The notes under the pieces were generated by a model. That model saw nothing but the letters and a program-made list of their open reading frames with translations, was not told where the DNA came from and searched no databases. A DNA stretch of 39,286 bases from Streptococcus cristatus (GTDB lineage Bacteria; Bacillota; Bacilli; Lactobacillales; Streptococcaceae). Position 1 is the first letter of the stretch. Each line of letters begins with the position of its first letter. Positions 8,044-17,219 of the stretch are shown piece by piece. Location: assembly GCF_003943505.1 (NCBI RefSeq), contig NZ_RJPS01000005.1, positions 116,049 to 155,334 on the forward strand. Reading direction: 5' to 3'. The position numbers and the translations under genes are program-made.

Positions 8044-8076
8044 CCACTTTTTTCATCAATCATTCACCAAAAGTGG
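8044..8076 (-). repeat. Inverted repeat in the leader of the unknown pair
   Basis: CCACTTTT (8044-8051) and AAAAGTGG (8069-8076) are perfect 8-base arms separated by 17 bases. They lie between the predicted promoter and the start codon at 7983, so the repeat would be transcribed. It could be a leader hairpin or an operator. Confidence 0.5.
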
Positions 8077-8100
8077 TCATCCTCAAACCTCATCCTTTCC

Positions 8101-8109
8101 ATTATAGCA
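8101..8109 (-). promoter_or_regulatory. Extended -10 promoter for the unknown pair
   Basis: On the minus strand TGCTATAAT has the TG-n-TATAAT form (hexamer 8101-8106). The -35 region is poor. It lies just beyond the smpB terminator, as expected for a new transcription unit. Confidence 0.6.
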
Positions 8110-8134
8110 TAAATCCAAAATCAGAGTTGAATGT

Positions 8135-8161
8135 TAAAAAAGACCGGTCGCCCAGTCTTTC
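8135..8161 (-). terminator. Terminator after smpB
   Basis: On the minus strand AAAGACTGGGCGACCGGTCTTTTTT folds into a short stem with a T-run. The smpB stop codon (8160-8162) touches the stem. Confidence 0.8.
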
Positions 8162-8627
8162 ATCTTGTATTAAAATTCTTCATCTGTCTTGCGATGTCGC
8201 GGTTTTGCTCGCGGCGTTTGATGGACTCGCGCTTGTCATAGTCGTGCTTCCCTTTGGCTAGGCCCAGAAGCAGCTTGGCATAGCCGTCCTTGAGATAGAC
8301 CTTGAGCGGCACCAGCGTCATACCATTTCCCTTGGTCTCCTGCTCCAGCTTTTGGATCTGCTTCTTATGCAGCAGCAGTTTTCTGCGACGCTCAGGTTCT
8401 TGGTTCCAGATATTGCCCTCTTCATAAGGGGCGATATGGACATTGCTGAGCCAGGCCTCACCGTTCTTGATTTGGGCAAAGCCGTCTTTGAGATTGATGC
8501 GGGCGGCACGGACGCTCTTGATTTCCGTCCCCGTCAGCACCATGCCGGCTTCGATGGTGTCTACGATGGTGTAGTCGTGTCTGGCCTTTTTATTTTGCGC
8601 GACGACCTTTCCTTCTCCCTTTGCCAT
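8160..8627 (-). CDS. smpB: SmpB, tmRNA-binding protein
   Basis: This 155-residue protein is a standard-length SmpB. It binds tmRNA (SsrA) and delivers it to stalled ribosomes for trans-translation. Family stretches visible are [29 protein letters not shown], the NLKDGFA segment, [20 protein letters not shown], and the basic C-terminal tail [26 protein letters not shown] that enters the decoding centre. Its start overlaps the 3' end of rnr by 38 bases, so translation is probably coupled. SmpB and RNase R also cooperate biochemically during trans-translation, which gives the pairing a functional logic. Confidence 0.97.
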   Translation of the reverse strand: MAKGEGKVVAQNKKARHDYTIVDTIEAGMVLTGTEIKSVRAARINLKDGFAQIKNGEAWLSNVHIAPYEEGNIWNQEPERRRKLLLHKKQIQKLEQETKGNGMTLVPLKVYLKDGYAKLLLGLAKGKHDYDKRESIKRREQNRDIARQMKNFNTR

Positions 8628-10938
8628 GCTTGGCTCCTTTCTTGACTAGTTCCTTGTAAAATGCCTTCTGGCTCTTGCCTTTCTTGGACTTCTTATCTTT
8701 CTTATCTCTATAGCCTTTTTCTTTGGATGAATGGCTGCGCTTGTCATCTTCACGGCGTCTCTTTCTGCCTGACTGGCCTCTGCCACTCTTGCTAGTCTTT
8801 TCTACCAGGTCAAATTCACTAGGCAGGTATTCAAAGTCAATCTCGCCCGTAGCCTTATCCGCTCGGACCAACTTGATACGAATCTGCTGACCGACCTTAA
8901 AGACCACACCAGACTTTTCTCCTTGCAGGGTCATCGTCCGCTCATTGTAGCTATAAAACTCTGGCAAGTTTGTGACATGAATCAAGCCTTCAACCGTATT
9001 GGGCAGTTCGACGAAGAGTCCAAACTTGACCACGCTTGAGACCACGCCGTCAAATTCTTCTCCAACAAATTCTTCCATGTACTCAGCCTTCTTCATGGCT
9101 TCGACTTCACGCTCGGCATCAATAGCCCGACGCTCCCGGCTGGAAGACTGACTAGCAATCTCTGGAATCACTTGCTCAAAATGCTCTGCTATTTCTTTAG
9201 ACTTGCCATAATCACGCACCATCCGGTGAACCAGAAGGTCTGGATAGCGTCGAATCGGACTGGTGAAATGCGTATAAAACTCTGCTGCCAGTCCATAGTG
9301 GCCGTGATTGTGCTCAGAATAGCGAGCCTGCTGCATGGAGCGCAAAAGCATCATAGACAGGACATCCTCATAAGGCTGGTCTTTGACCGCCTCCATAATA
9401 TCCTGCAGAGCCTGCTGACTCATGGAGCTAGCCGTCCCATATATCCGAATGCCAAAGCTAGAGGCGTAGTCGATGAACTTCTGCACCTTCTCCGCCTTAG
9501 GCTCCTCGTGGATCCGGTAGATAAAGGGCAGATTTAACTTAGCAAAATGCTCAGCCACCGTCTCATTCGCCACCAGCATAACGGACTCAATCATACGCTC
9601 AGCAATCCCCCGCTGACGCAGGACAATATCCACTGGCCGACCTTCCTTGTTGACCATGATTTTGGCTTCTTTGGTGTCAAAGTTGAGCGCTCCGCGTTTA
9701 AAGCGCATGCTTTCCAGAATCTCATGCAGACGAACCATACTGTCAATACTAGGCACAATGGCCTTGAACTGCGCAGCCTTTTCCTCATCTCCTGCGATGA
9801 TGTCGTTGACATCGCTATAAGTCATGCGGAAGGTCGTCTTGATAACAGTCTGGGTGATGGTATGCTTGACCACGCGCCCCTTGGCATCTATCTCCATGAT
9901 AGCCGACTGGGTCAGCCGGTCCACATTGGGATTGAGGGAACAGATACCGTTGGACAGACGCTCCGGCAGCATAGGCACCACGCGGTCAGTCACATAGACA
10001 GAGGTTGCACGATTGAGGGCTTCTTTGTCCAGCTCAGAGCCTTCTTTGACATAGTAGGATACATCTGCGATATGGACTCCTAGCTCAAAGTTGCCATTTT
10101 TCATGCGCTTGATATGGACCGCATCGTCCAAGTCCTTGGCGTCTGCTCCATCGATGGTGAAGGTAATCTCTTCGCGCAAGTCCAAACGTCCTTCCAAATC
10201 ACTCTCAGTAGGTGCATCTGGAACTCGCTCGGCTTCTTCCAAGACCTTTTCTGGAAATTCGGAGACAATATCCATGGACTCCAGCACTTCCAGTACATCA
10301 ATGCCTGGGTCGTTGACATGACCGACGACATCAACCAGACTAGCCACAAAGAAATCGTGTTTCTTGGTAGGATATTTGTCAATAGCAACCTTGAGTATCT
10401 CTGTACCATCCAAAACCAAGGCTGGTTTTTTGACATAAATAGGCTGGCGGATTTTCTGATTTTTCGAGCGGATATAGCCGGCATACTTGGGCTTTTCCTC
10501 ATCCAAAACCAGCTGACCAACCGCTGACGTCAGGCTGTGTTCTAAAATGTCAATAATCTTAGCCTCAGCTGACGTTCCCTTGATACGATCTGCCACCTTA
10601 GTAATGACCACTTCTACTGTATCGCCATCAATGGCATGATTGATATCATTACGGCTGACAAAAAGATCATCCTCTTCTTCATTCAGGGTGACAAAGCCAA
10701 AGCCATTCTTGTGGGCATGAAAAACACCCTTGAGCGTCAGACGCTCCTGCTTTTTCTCCTCATAAAGCTCAATCAGCCCCTCGTTATCAAAGCGAAGCTG
10801 ATACTTTCTTTCCATCTGGGAGATGGTCTTGACCAAGCTACTAAAGTCCTTGGAAGACTCTTTCCCCAAAGCAGCCGCCAGCTCATGTACGCTAGCCTGC
10901 TGCCTGTCTTTTAAATATTCTATAATTTCTGCTTTCAT
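8590..10938 (-). CDS. rnr: RNase R, 3'-5' exoribonuclease
   Basis: This 782-residue protein has the full RNase R order: an N-terminal winged-helix segment (about 1-60), two cold-shock-type OB domains (about 70-220), the RNB catalytic domain with [14 protein letters not shown] (acidic residues D263, D269, D271 and D272 in the metal site), an S1 domain (about 625-705), and a long Lys/Arg-rich tail from about 715. The enzyme degrades structured RNA, including rRNA fragments, and acts with tmRNA/SmpB in mRNA decay. ATG 10938 follows GAAAGAAAG. It lies between secG and smpB. The lysine-rich tail is longer and more repetitive than the catalytic core needs, as is usual for Firmicute RNase R. Confidence 0.97.
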   Translation of the reverse strand: MKAEIIEYLKDRQQASVHELAAALGKESSKDFSSLVKTISQMERKYQLRFDNEGLIELYEEKKQERLTLKGVFHAHKNGFGFVTLNEEEDDLFVSRNDINHAIDGDTVEVVITKVADRIKGTSAEAKIIDILEHSLTSAVGQLVLDEEKPKYAGYIRSKNQKIRQPIYVKKPALVLDGTEILKVAIDKYPTKKHDFFVASLVDVVGHVNDPGIDVLEVLESMDIVSEFPEKVLEEAERVPDAPTESDLEGRLDLREEITFTIDGADAKDLDDAVHIKRMKNGNFELGVHIADVSYYVKEGSELDKEALNRATSVYVTDRVVPMLPERLSNGICSLNPNVDRLTQSAIMEIDAKGRVVKHTITQTVIKTTFRMTYSDVNDIIAGDEEKAAQFKAIVPSIDSMVRLHEILESMRFKRGALNFDTKEAKIMVNKEGRPVDIVLRQRGIAERMIESVMLVANETVAEHFAKLNLPFIYRIHEEPKAEKVQKFIDYASSFGIRIYGTASSMSQQALQDIMEAVKDQPYEDVLSMMLLRSMQQARYSEHNHGHYGLAAEFYTHFTSPIRRYPDLLVHRMVRDYGKSKEIAEHFEQVIPEIASQSSSRERRAIDAEREVEAMKKAEYMEEFVGEEFDGVVSSVVKFGLFVELPNTVEGLIHVTNLPEFYSYNERTMTLQGEKSGVVFKVGQQIRIKLVRADKATGEIDFEYLPSEFDLVEKTSKSGRGQSGRKRRREDDKRSHSSKEKGYRDKKDKKSKKGKSQKAFYKELVKKGAKHGKGRRKGRRAK

Positions 10939-11021
10939 ACTTTCTTTCTATACTATGAGGGGCTCTTGATATTCCCCCTTTTAAACTTTAAAAAAAGGCC
11001 AAGACATAGTCAGAGCCCATT

Positions 11022-11255
11022 TTATTTACTAGATAATACTGCCAAAATCAAGGCAATCAGCAACCAGACAAAGATCAGAAATCCGGTCAGACGCTGCATT
11101 ACAGCTTCAAATCCACGTGCTTTAGACCGCTCAAAAAGGTCATTGGCACTAGAATCAAACACGTTACTAGATTGGTTTTTAGTCGGTTGCATGAAGATAG
11201 CAATGACAATAAAACCTGATAAAATGACTAAAATCGTTAATAATAGGCTATACAT
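11022..11255 (-). CDS. secG: SecG, protein translocase subunit
   Basis: This 77-residue protein has two membrane helices, YSLLLTILVILSGFIVIAIFM and LTGFLIFVWLLIALILAVLS, linked by a polar loop (QPTKNQSSNVFDSSANDLFERSKARGFEAV). That is the SecG layout. SecG stimulates preprotein passage through SecYE. AAGGAG precedes the ATG at 11255. A near-consensus promoter at 11282-11310 can start transcription of secG-rnr-smpB independently of the upstream genes. Confidence 0.93.
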   Translation of the reverse strand: MYSLLLTILVILSGFIVIAIFMQPTKNQSSNVFDSSANDLFERSKARGFEAVMQRLTGFLIFVWLLIALILAVLSSK

Positions 11256-11281
11256 AAATAAAACTCCTTAAAATCCTTTCT

Positions 11282-11310
11282 ATTTTATCATAAAATCTAT
11301 TTAGATTCAA
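11282..11310 (-). promoter_or_regulatory. Promoter for secG-rnr-smpB
   Basis: On the minus strand TTGAAT (11305-11310) and TAAAAT (11282-11287) are spaced 17 bases apart. The -35 box lies in the last codons of rpmG. Confidence 0.7.
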
Positions 11311-11446
11311 GATGTAAGGTTACTTTTCTTTCCTTGGGGCAGTACTTCAATACCTCAATCTTATCAGGATGAGTCTTACTATTCTTACTAGTCAGATAAT
11401 TCTGACTGCCGCAACTGGAGCATTTTAAATGAATTTTAACGCGCAC
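11297..11446 (-). CDS. rpmG: Ribosomal protein bL33
   Basis: This 49-residue protein uses a GTG start at 11446 and reads [21 protein letters not shown] at its N-terminus. GAAGGA six bases before supports this start over an upstream ATG at 11482, which would lie inside pmrA. It has the CxxC motif and a third cysteine in YCPKE, the pattern of one of several L33 paralogues in streptococci. The GTG overlaps the pmrA stop TAG by one base (CTAGTG), which implies translational coupling. Confidence 0.93.
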   Translation of the reverse strand: MRVKIHLKCSSCGSQNYLTSKNSKTHPDKIEVLKYCPKERKVTLHLESK

Positions 11447-12648
11447 TAGATTTCCTTCTTTTTCAATAAATTTCCAAAACAAAAAAGGTTGATAAGGAGA
11501 CTCAGTCCCACTAAGCCTGCTGTAGCATAAAAAACTGAATGATAGCCTGCTGTCGCTGCAATAGCCGAACCTGACATGGGGCCGATGACGCCACCCAGAT
11601 AAAAGAAAATCTGGTTGTAGCTAAAGATTCGAGAAATTCCAAACTTAGGCGTAATTTTGCTCAATAGAGCATTGACCCCCGGCACCAAAGCTCCGGTCCC
11701 TAAACCAAACAAGAAACGGTAAAAACCGAGTTGGAGCGAAGAGCCTGCATGAGCACAAAGCAGGTAAATGATAATGGAATAAAACTGAGCCAGAACGAGC
11801 AAGCGATGATTGCCCATGCGATCCCCCATGCGACCTAAAATACTCGAGCTCAGCATACTGGACAGTCCCATACTCGAAACAATCAGGCCAGATACAAAAA
11901 TCAGATTGTCCGTTTGACCTAACTCCCGAATATAAAGGGAAAGAATCGGACCGATAGACTGGGCTGCAAACTGGATCACAAAGCTAGTCAGAAAAAGAGT
12001 GGGCAAGAGCTTGGGATATCTAATCTGACGAATCAGTTCTCCAAAGCCAATCTCCTCTTCCTTGGTGACTGGTCTAAAATCTTCTCGGATGAAAGCAGCC
12101 GTCATCAGAGTCGCAATCAGAAAGAAAAAGCCAATCAGTAGAAAGACATTGCGGATGCCAAAGACTTCAGCAATCACTCCGCCAATCAAGGGTCCCATGA
12201 GATTGCCCGCAACGACACCTGTTGCCAAAGTTCCCAGCGCATAACCAGTCTTGTCCTTAGGAGCCTGACTGGCAATCAGAGCTGTGCTGTTGGGCACATA
12301 ACCCGCAAAAACGCCGTTGAGAAAGCGTAAGACCAAGAGCCAAAAAATATTAGGCACAAAGGCAATGCCGCCCATGGTAAAGACCATAGCCGTAGCAGCC
12401 CGAATCATCATCGGCTTACGGCCATAGCGGTCAGCCAGACTGCCCCAGACAGGAGAGAGAAAGGCCGCTGAAACAGCCGAAAGGGCAATACCCAGACCAG
12501 CATAGTACTCCACTTCGTGACCACGCGCTCCTAGCTGCTCCACAAAAAGGGGCATAAAAGGAGTGACTAGAGAAATGCTGGCACCTGTTAGAAAATTCCC
12601 AAACCAGGCGACTTTCAGATTATGTTTCCAATTTACTTGTACCGTGAT
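11446..12648 (-). CDS. pmrA: PmrA-like multidrug efflux MFS transporter (non-canonical start)
   Basis: This is a 12-helix-type major facilitator with the motif [13 protein letters not shown] after helix 2. It resembles pneumococcal PmrA, a fluoroquinolone and dye exporter of about 399 residues. From the internal ATG at 12555 it would be 369 residues and would lose helix 1. The frame continues upstream and encodes [20 protein letters not shown], clearly the family N-terminus, but no ATG, GTG or TTG is in frame there. The codon at the expected start (12648) is ATC, four bases after the coaE stop. Starting there gives 400 residues. Either ATC is used with coupling to coaE, or a start mutation has shortened or weakened the protein. 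Confidence 0.85.
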   Translation of the reverse strand: MTVQVNWKHNLKVAWFGNFLTGASISLVTPFMPLFVEQLGARGHEVEYYAGLGIALSAVSAAFLSPVWGSLADRYGRKPMMIRAATAMVFTMGGIAFVPNIFWLLVLRFLNGVFAGYVPNSTALIASQAPKDKTGYALGTLATGVVAGNLMGPLIGGVIAEVFGIRNVFLLIGFFFLIATLMTAAFIREDFRPVTKEEEIGFGELIRQIRYPKLLPTLFLTSFVIQFAAQSIGPILSLYIRELGQTDNLIFVSGLIVSSMGLSSMLSSSILGRMGDRMGNHRLLVLAQFYSIIIYLLCAHAGSSLQLGFYRFLFGLGTGALVPGVNALLSKITPKFGISRIFSYNQIFFYLGGVIGPMSGSAIAATAGYHSVFYATAGLVGLSLLINLFCFGNLLKKKEI

Positions 12649-12652
12649 AGAA

Positions 12653-13246
12653 TCATCTTCTTTCTGTTTTTAAAAGTTGGTCAACTTGAGCCAAAGTGTC
12701 CACCAGATCGCCATTATTCTCAATCAGCACATCCGCCCTCTTTCGCTTTTCTTGGAGAGATAGCTGAGCTGCTATGCGTTTTTCTGCCTCTTCCCGACTG
12801 AGAGCATTTCGAGCCATAAGACGGATGAGCTGAGTCTCTTCACTCACATCCACCAACCAGATTTGGTCAAACCAGTTATCATATTCTAACTCAAACAGCA
12901 AGGGAAGATCCATGAAAAAGACATCTTCCGTCTCTGCCAACAAGTCTCGTCTGCGAGCCAGTTCCTCTCGGATAATTTCGTTCTGAAGCTGGCTAGACTG
13001 CGCCAAGAGATCTGGATTCCCAAAAATCATGGCACCCAGCTTGGGGCGGTCCAAGCGACCATCTTCCTGTAAGATAGCTGTGCCAAAGGTAGATAAAAGA
13101 GCTTGATATAGTCGTCCTCCCGGCTCCTGTAGCTCATGCACCACTTGATCCGCATCGATGACTTGGTAGCCCTGCTGCCGCAAAAACTCTGTTACTGTTG
13201 ACTTACCCGAAGCAATGCCGCCGGTGATACCAATAATTCTTACCAC
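12653..13246 (-). CDS. coaE: Dephospho-CoA kinase
   Basis: This 197-residue protein starts with GTG (VRIIGITGGIASGKSTVTEFL), carrying the P-loop GGIASGKST. It catalyses the last step of coenzyme A synthesis, phosphorylating the ribose 3' hydroxyl. The family motifs DADQVVHELQEPG and the lid region RLMARNALSREEAEKRI are present. GAGG, which also contains part of the mutM stop, precedes this GTG. An ATG at 13270 lies inside mutM and lacks a ribosome site. mutM ends five bases upstream, so the two are coupled. Confidence 0.95.
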   Translation of the reverse strand: MVRIIGITGGIASGKSTVTEFLRQQGYQVIDADQVVHELQEPGGRLYQALLSTFGTAILQEDGRLDRPKLGAMIFGNPDLLAQSSQLQNEIIREELARRRDLLAETEDVFFMDLPLLFELEYDNWFDQIWLVDVSEETQLIRLMARNALSREEAEKRIAAQLSLQEKRKRADVLIENNGDLVDTLAQVDQLLKTERR

Positions 13247-13251
13247 TACAG

Positions 13252-14076
13252 CTACCTCGCTTTCTGACAATGAGGACAGAGATGAGTACCACGTCCTCCC
13301 AGCTTGATTTTCTCAATCGGACTGCCACAGCGAGCACAAGGCTGACCAGTCTTTCCATAGACCTGCAGAAAATCCTGCATCGTGCCATCCTCACCCAAAG
13401 CATTTCGGTAGGTCCGAATGGTCGAGCCCCTCTTTTCAATCCCCAGCTGCAAAACTTCTATAATCTGCTCACGCAGCCGCTTCACTTCTGCAGGCTTTAA
13501 ACTAGCTGCTGGCCTTGCCGGATGAATCCGCGACCGCCAAAGTGCCTCATCCACATAGATATTACCCAGCCCAACGACCAAGGTCTGCTCCAGCAAATAG
13601 GGTTTGATGGGCTTCTTGGAACGACTCAAAGCTGCTGCAAAAGGCGCCAAGAGAAAGTCCGCCTCTGTTGGCTCAGGACCAAGCTTTCTGGCAGCAAAAT
13701 AAGCCTCCAGCTGGTCCTTTCTCAACAGCTCCATAGTCCCAAACTTGCGAACATCCTCATAAACAAGGGTACCACTATCTGTCATCTCGAAAAAGACATG
13801 AGCATGCTTTCGCTCAGGCACCGCATCCGGATAAAAAAGATACTTGCCTTCCATTCGCAGATGGGAAACCAACACTCCACCCGTCAGGTAAAAGAGCAAA
13901 TACTTGCCCCGACGGCCAATCTTTTCAATGGTCTGACCTGGCAAGTCGTGGACAAAGGCATCTACTCCCGTTCCAATCATCTTGGCATAGCGGACCTGCA
14001 CCTGCCTAATCGTCTTACCAACAACCAGACGCTCCAGACCACGCCGAACCGTTTCCACTTCAGGTAATTCAGGCAT
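13252..14076 (-). CDS. mutM: Formamidopyrimidine-DNA glycosylase MutM (Fpg)
   Basis: This 274-residue protein has the mature N-terminus [14 protein letters not shown], where Pro2 is the Schiff-base nucleophile and Glu3 the proton donor. It has the H2TH region ([21 protein letters not shown]) and a C-terminal zinc finger CxxC-x16-CxxC (CARCGSP to CPHC). It excises 8-oxoguanine and formamidopyrimidines and nicks the strand. AAAGGAG precedes the ATG. In related streptococci mutM directly follows era. Here a 9-kb restriction-modification island separates them, so mutM must use read-through from hsdR or a promoter I cannot place. Confidence 0.96.
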   Translation of the reverse strand: MPELPEVETVRRGLERLVVGKTIRQVQVRYAKMIGTGVDAFVHDLPGQTIEKIGRRGKYLLFYLTGGVLVSHLRMEGKYLFYPDAVPERKHAHVFFEMTDSGTLVYEDVRKFGTMELLRKDQLEAYFAARKLGPEPTEADFLLAPFAAALSRSKKPIKPYLLEQTLVVGLGNIYVDEALWRSRIHPARPAASLKPAEVKRLREQIIEVLQLGIEKRGSTIRTYRNALGEDGTMQDFLQVYGKTGQPCARCGSPIEKIKLGGRGTHLCPHCQKAR

Positions 14077-14100
14077 AAAGCTCCTTTCTTATTCTATTTA

Positions 14101-14256
14101 TTAGTCAGAAATATACTCTAAAATATCAGCAGGCTGACAATCCAACGTTTCACAGATAGCCAGCAAGGTTGCAAAGCGAATACCTTTAGCCTTTCCTGTT
14201 TTGAGAATGGATAAAATTGCTTGTGTAATTTTTGTTGTTCCTAATAGAATTTTTAA
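14101..14256 (-). pseudogene. 3' remnant of a Cro/CI-type HTH regulator gene
   Basis: The frame starts abruptly at the hsdR stop and encodes TTKITQAILSILKTGKAKG followed by IRFATLLAICETLDCQPADI, ending EYISD and TAA at 14101. This is the second half of a small XRE regulator of the HTH_26 type: recognition helix, TLLAICETLDCQPADILEY and stop. The usual N-terminal 25-30 residues are absent, stop codons lie just upstream in frame, and no start codon is present. It is therefore truncated exactly where the restriction island begins. It probably marks the left junction of the insertion. Confidence 0.75.
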
Positions 14257-17210
14257 TCACTACTCTTTTTAAAACTTTGGTAAACATCATCAATAAAAAT
14301 CTTTGCAATACGCTTTTTGAAATCTTCATTACTCAATAGCACTCCAAAGAAATCTTGATTTTGGGTGTAACCATCAGTTAAAGCTTTATCAATTTCATCC
14401 TCAAATGAAAATTCGAAATCTTCGCGAGAGTTTACTAAAGCTGATTGCTTCAATTTAGGATTCTTCTTCATCAATTCCCTAATTGAGACTGCCCCGCTAA
14501 CAGCAATTTGATCATCAATATCTAAATCAAGCTGCTCATTAATTTCTTCAATAATTTCAGACAATTTTTTCTCTTGTTCTTCAGAAACATTTGATAAATT
14601 CGGCTTATTCAGTGTCACCGAATAATTTCCCTCTAACTCTGCCACAGTGTAAAAACCGGTTTGTTTGTGTTTCATATAATCTACAACAATCTTATCAGCA
14701 ATAGTGAAATCATTCCCTCCCAATCGGACATCAATCATTTTCACAAGATCCTGCAGATAATTGTAGCGTTCATGAAGCAATTCATTTTGATAAGCTGTAG
14801 CCTGAATCAAGAAGGTATACATACGTAAAAATCCACGAATAACTTTGCGGATATTTACTTGTTCTTTTTCATCAAAACGCTGAACTCGTGCATACCCGTT
14901 TGACAGTAGAGCGAGCATCTTTTGTTTATCGCGGCTGGAACGTTTCTCTTGATATAAGAATTGATTGTAGGTATGAACATCATCATTATCTACTATTCCA
15001 TAACTTTCAATTTTAGCATCTAAATCAAATACATCGCTCGGAGTAATCGTTTCAGTCAAAATTGTTTCTCGGTAGTAGGGAGCAAAAGCCCTATTGATAT
15101 CCTCATAGGTATTTTTAAAATCAAGAATAAAGGTCTTTTTGTGATAGCCTTTTACAATACGATTCAAACGAGATAAAGTCTGTACTGCTGCCACATCGCG
15201 CAACTTTTTATCTACATACATAGCCAATAACTTAGGCTGGTCAAAGCCCGTTTGATATTTATTTGCGACAATTAGCACTTGATAATCATCAGTATCAAAC
15301 TTACTCTTGAGCTTATCTTCACTAAAGCCATTCATAGAAGATTCACTAAATTCCGCTCCATCAACGCTCAACCTTCCTGAAAAAGCGACGACCGTTCCGA
15401 TACTAGTGATATGATGCTCTTTTAAATATTTCTTAAAAGCTTGTTGGTATTTGACAGCTGCTTCACGTCCTGAAGTTACAATCATTGCCTTTCCATGTCC
15501 ACCTAAATCAGCCATGATGTCATGAGTAATAAAATGGTCCATGATAATTTCGACTTTTTGATGAATATTTTCATCAGACAGCTCCACAAATTTAGCAATT
15601 TTCCGCTTTGCCACTGTCGTTTTGAGTTCAGGATCCTCTTCGACCGCCTTATTTAGCTTGTAGTATGTTTTATAAGTGGTGTAATTATTGAGAACATCTA
15701 AAATAAAACCTTCCTCAATAGCCTGCTTCATACTGTACAAGTCAAAAGGACCCTTTGAACCATCTGGTCTAGTAGAGCCAAACAACTGCAATGTAGTAGC
15801 TTTAGGTGTCGCTGTAAATGCAATAATAGAAATATTGTCTTGTTTCCCTGTACGGGCAATTTCCTGTTCAATAGCATCGCCGACAGACACTTCTTGTGGC
15901 TCATCCATTGTGCCGTTCTCTATATCCGTTTCAGTCAATACCTGACTGACTGCACTCATATAGGAGCCAGTCGTAGAACTATGCGCCTCATCAATCAAAA
16001 TGGCAAATTTCTTTTCTACTGTTACACCCGCAGACATCCAGTTTGATTTATTTATTTGTGCAAACTTATGGATAGTGGTCGCAACAATTTTTGTATTCCC
16101 AGCAAGAGCATCTGCTAAGTCGTTAGAAGTGGCCTTATCATCCATAACCTTAATCACACCCGGCTGATGCTCAATAGAACGAATAGCATCTTGAAGTTGA
16201 CGGTCAACAACGATACGGTCAGTAACAACCAAAACAGTATCAACGATATTTTGATTTTCTTCATCATGAAGACTAACTAAGCTGTGTGCCAACCAAGCAA
16301 TCGTATTTGTTTTACCCGACCCCGCTGAATGCTGAATCAGATAGTTTCTATCAGTATGGTTGACTCGCATATCTTCTATAATACGATTAACTGCTCGTCT
16401 CTGCTGATAACGCGGAAAAATGATGTCCTTTTTATCAGGCGTTAAAAAGATAAAACGTTCAATCAACTGGAGGATACTTTCTTTCTTCAGCAAATCTCGC
16501 CATAGATATTCTGTTTCTGGCCCCTGATCATTCTGGGGATTCCCTGCTCCTTGGTCAATCCCTTCACCCTTTCCTTTATTAAAAGGCAAGAAGTAGGTAT
16601 CTGATCCCTTAAGCTGAGTTGTCATATAGACTTCCATCCAGTCAACCGCAAAACTAACTAACACTCCTGCATTAAATCGAAAAAGACGATTTTTATCATC
16701 ACGTCCTTTTAACTGCTTAATAGCATCCTGAACAGACTGGCCGCTTGAGTTTAGTTTCAACTCAATAGCAAACAAGGCTAAGCCATTAAGAAAGATGACT
16801 AAGTCAATACGTTCTTGGTCCTTATAGACCACTTCTTCCATTACTGTCAAGCGATTTAAATTATACTGATGGATAGCCTTTTCATTAAAGTCTGTTGCTG
16901 GTCTGCGGTACATAAGACGAAGTTTTTTATTCTCAATATACACTCCATCTTTTAAGGCAAATAGAAGACCACCTTTAATAATTTCTTGATTAATCAAATT
17001 GAGAATAGTCTCTCTGTCAAAACGCTTCAAGAGTTTTTCGACAGTTTCTTCTTGGGTTGACATCAGAAATTCCCATAAAATATCTATATCCATAGCTAAC
17101 CTTTGATTATAAGCAGCCTGAGCACGCTGAATATAGCCATTATATTGAATGAGATCTTTTAAAATCCATTGCTGAAAATCATAACGCTCAGTAATATCTA
17201 AATTTGCCAT
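14253..17210 (-). CDS. hsdR: Type I restriction enzyme, R (motor/nuclease) subunit
   Basis: This 985-residue protein begins MANLDITERYDFQQWILKDL. The PD-(D/E)xK nuclease core is visible as D136 in RIDLVIF and E150-L-K152 in FAIELK. The SF2 translocase follows with Walker A HSAGSGKT (294-301), DEAH (407-410) and FTATPK (465-470), and a helical C-terminus that contacts HsdM. It cleaves unmodified DNA after ATP-driven translocation. AAGGAG precedes ATG 17210, nine bases after the Fic gene, so fic and hsdR form one unit separate from hsdMS. The length is typical for the family and the frame is intact. Its stop abuts the truncated HTH gene. Confidence 0.96.
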   Translation of the reverse strand: MANLDITERYDFQQWILKDLIQYNGYIQRAQAAYNQRLAMDIDILWEFLMSTQEETVEKLLKRFDRETILNLINQEIIKGGLLFALKDGVYIENKKLRLMYRRPATDFNEKAIHQYNLNRLTVMEEVVYKDQERIDLVIFLNGLALFAIELKLNSSGQSVQDAIKQLKGRDDKNRLFRFNAGVLVSFAVDWMEVYMTTQLKGSDTYFLPFNKGKGEGIDQGAGNPQNDQGPETEYLWRDLLKKESILQLIERFIFLTPDKKDIIFPRYQQRRAVNRIIEDMRVNHTDRNYLIQHSAGSGKTNTIAWLAHSLVSLHDEENQNIVDTVLVVTDRIVVDRQLQDAIRSIEHQPGVIKVMDDKATSNDLADALAGNTKIVATTIHKFAQINKSNWMSAGVTVEKKFAILIDEAHSSTTGSYMSAVSQVLTETDIENGTMDEPQEVSVGDAIEQEIARTGKQDNISIIAFTATPKATTLQLFGSTRPDGSKGPFDLYSMKQAIEEGFILDVLNNYTTYKTYYKLNKAVEEDPELKTTVAKRKIAKFVELSDENIHQKVEIIMDHFITHDIMADLGGHGKAMIVTSGREAAVKYQQAFKKYLKEHHITSIGTVVAFSGRLSVDGAEFSESSMNGFSEDKLKSKFDTDDYQVLIVANKYQTGFDQPKLLAMYVDKKLRDVAAVQTLSRLNRIVKGYHKKTFILDFKNTYEDINRAFAPYYRETILTETITPSDVFDLDAKIESYGIVDNDDVHTYNQFLYQEKRSSRDKQKMLALLSNGYARVQRFDEKEQVNIRKVIRGFLRMYTFLIQATAYQNELLHERYNYLQDLVKMIDVRLGGNDFTIADKIVVDYMKHKQTGFYTVAELEGNYSVTLNKPNLSNVSEEQEKKLSEIIEEINEQLDLDIDDQIAVSGAVSIRELMKKNPKLKQSALVNSREDFEFSFEDEIDKALTDGYTQNQDFFGVLLSNEDFKKRIAKIFIDDVYQSFKKSSD

Positions 17211-17219
17211 CTACTCTCC

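Noticed and set aside
9547..10083. 178-residue plus-strand open frame opposite rnr
   Set aside because: It lies wholly inside the RNB domain on the other strand and has no ribosome site.
13522..14067. 181-residue plus-strand open frame opposite mutM
   Set aside because: mutM carries all catalytic motifs in this region; the plus-strand frame has none and no start signals.
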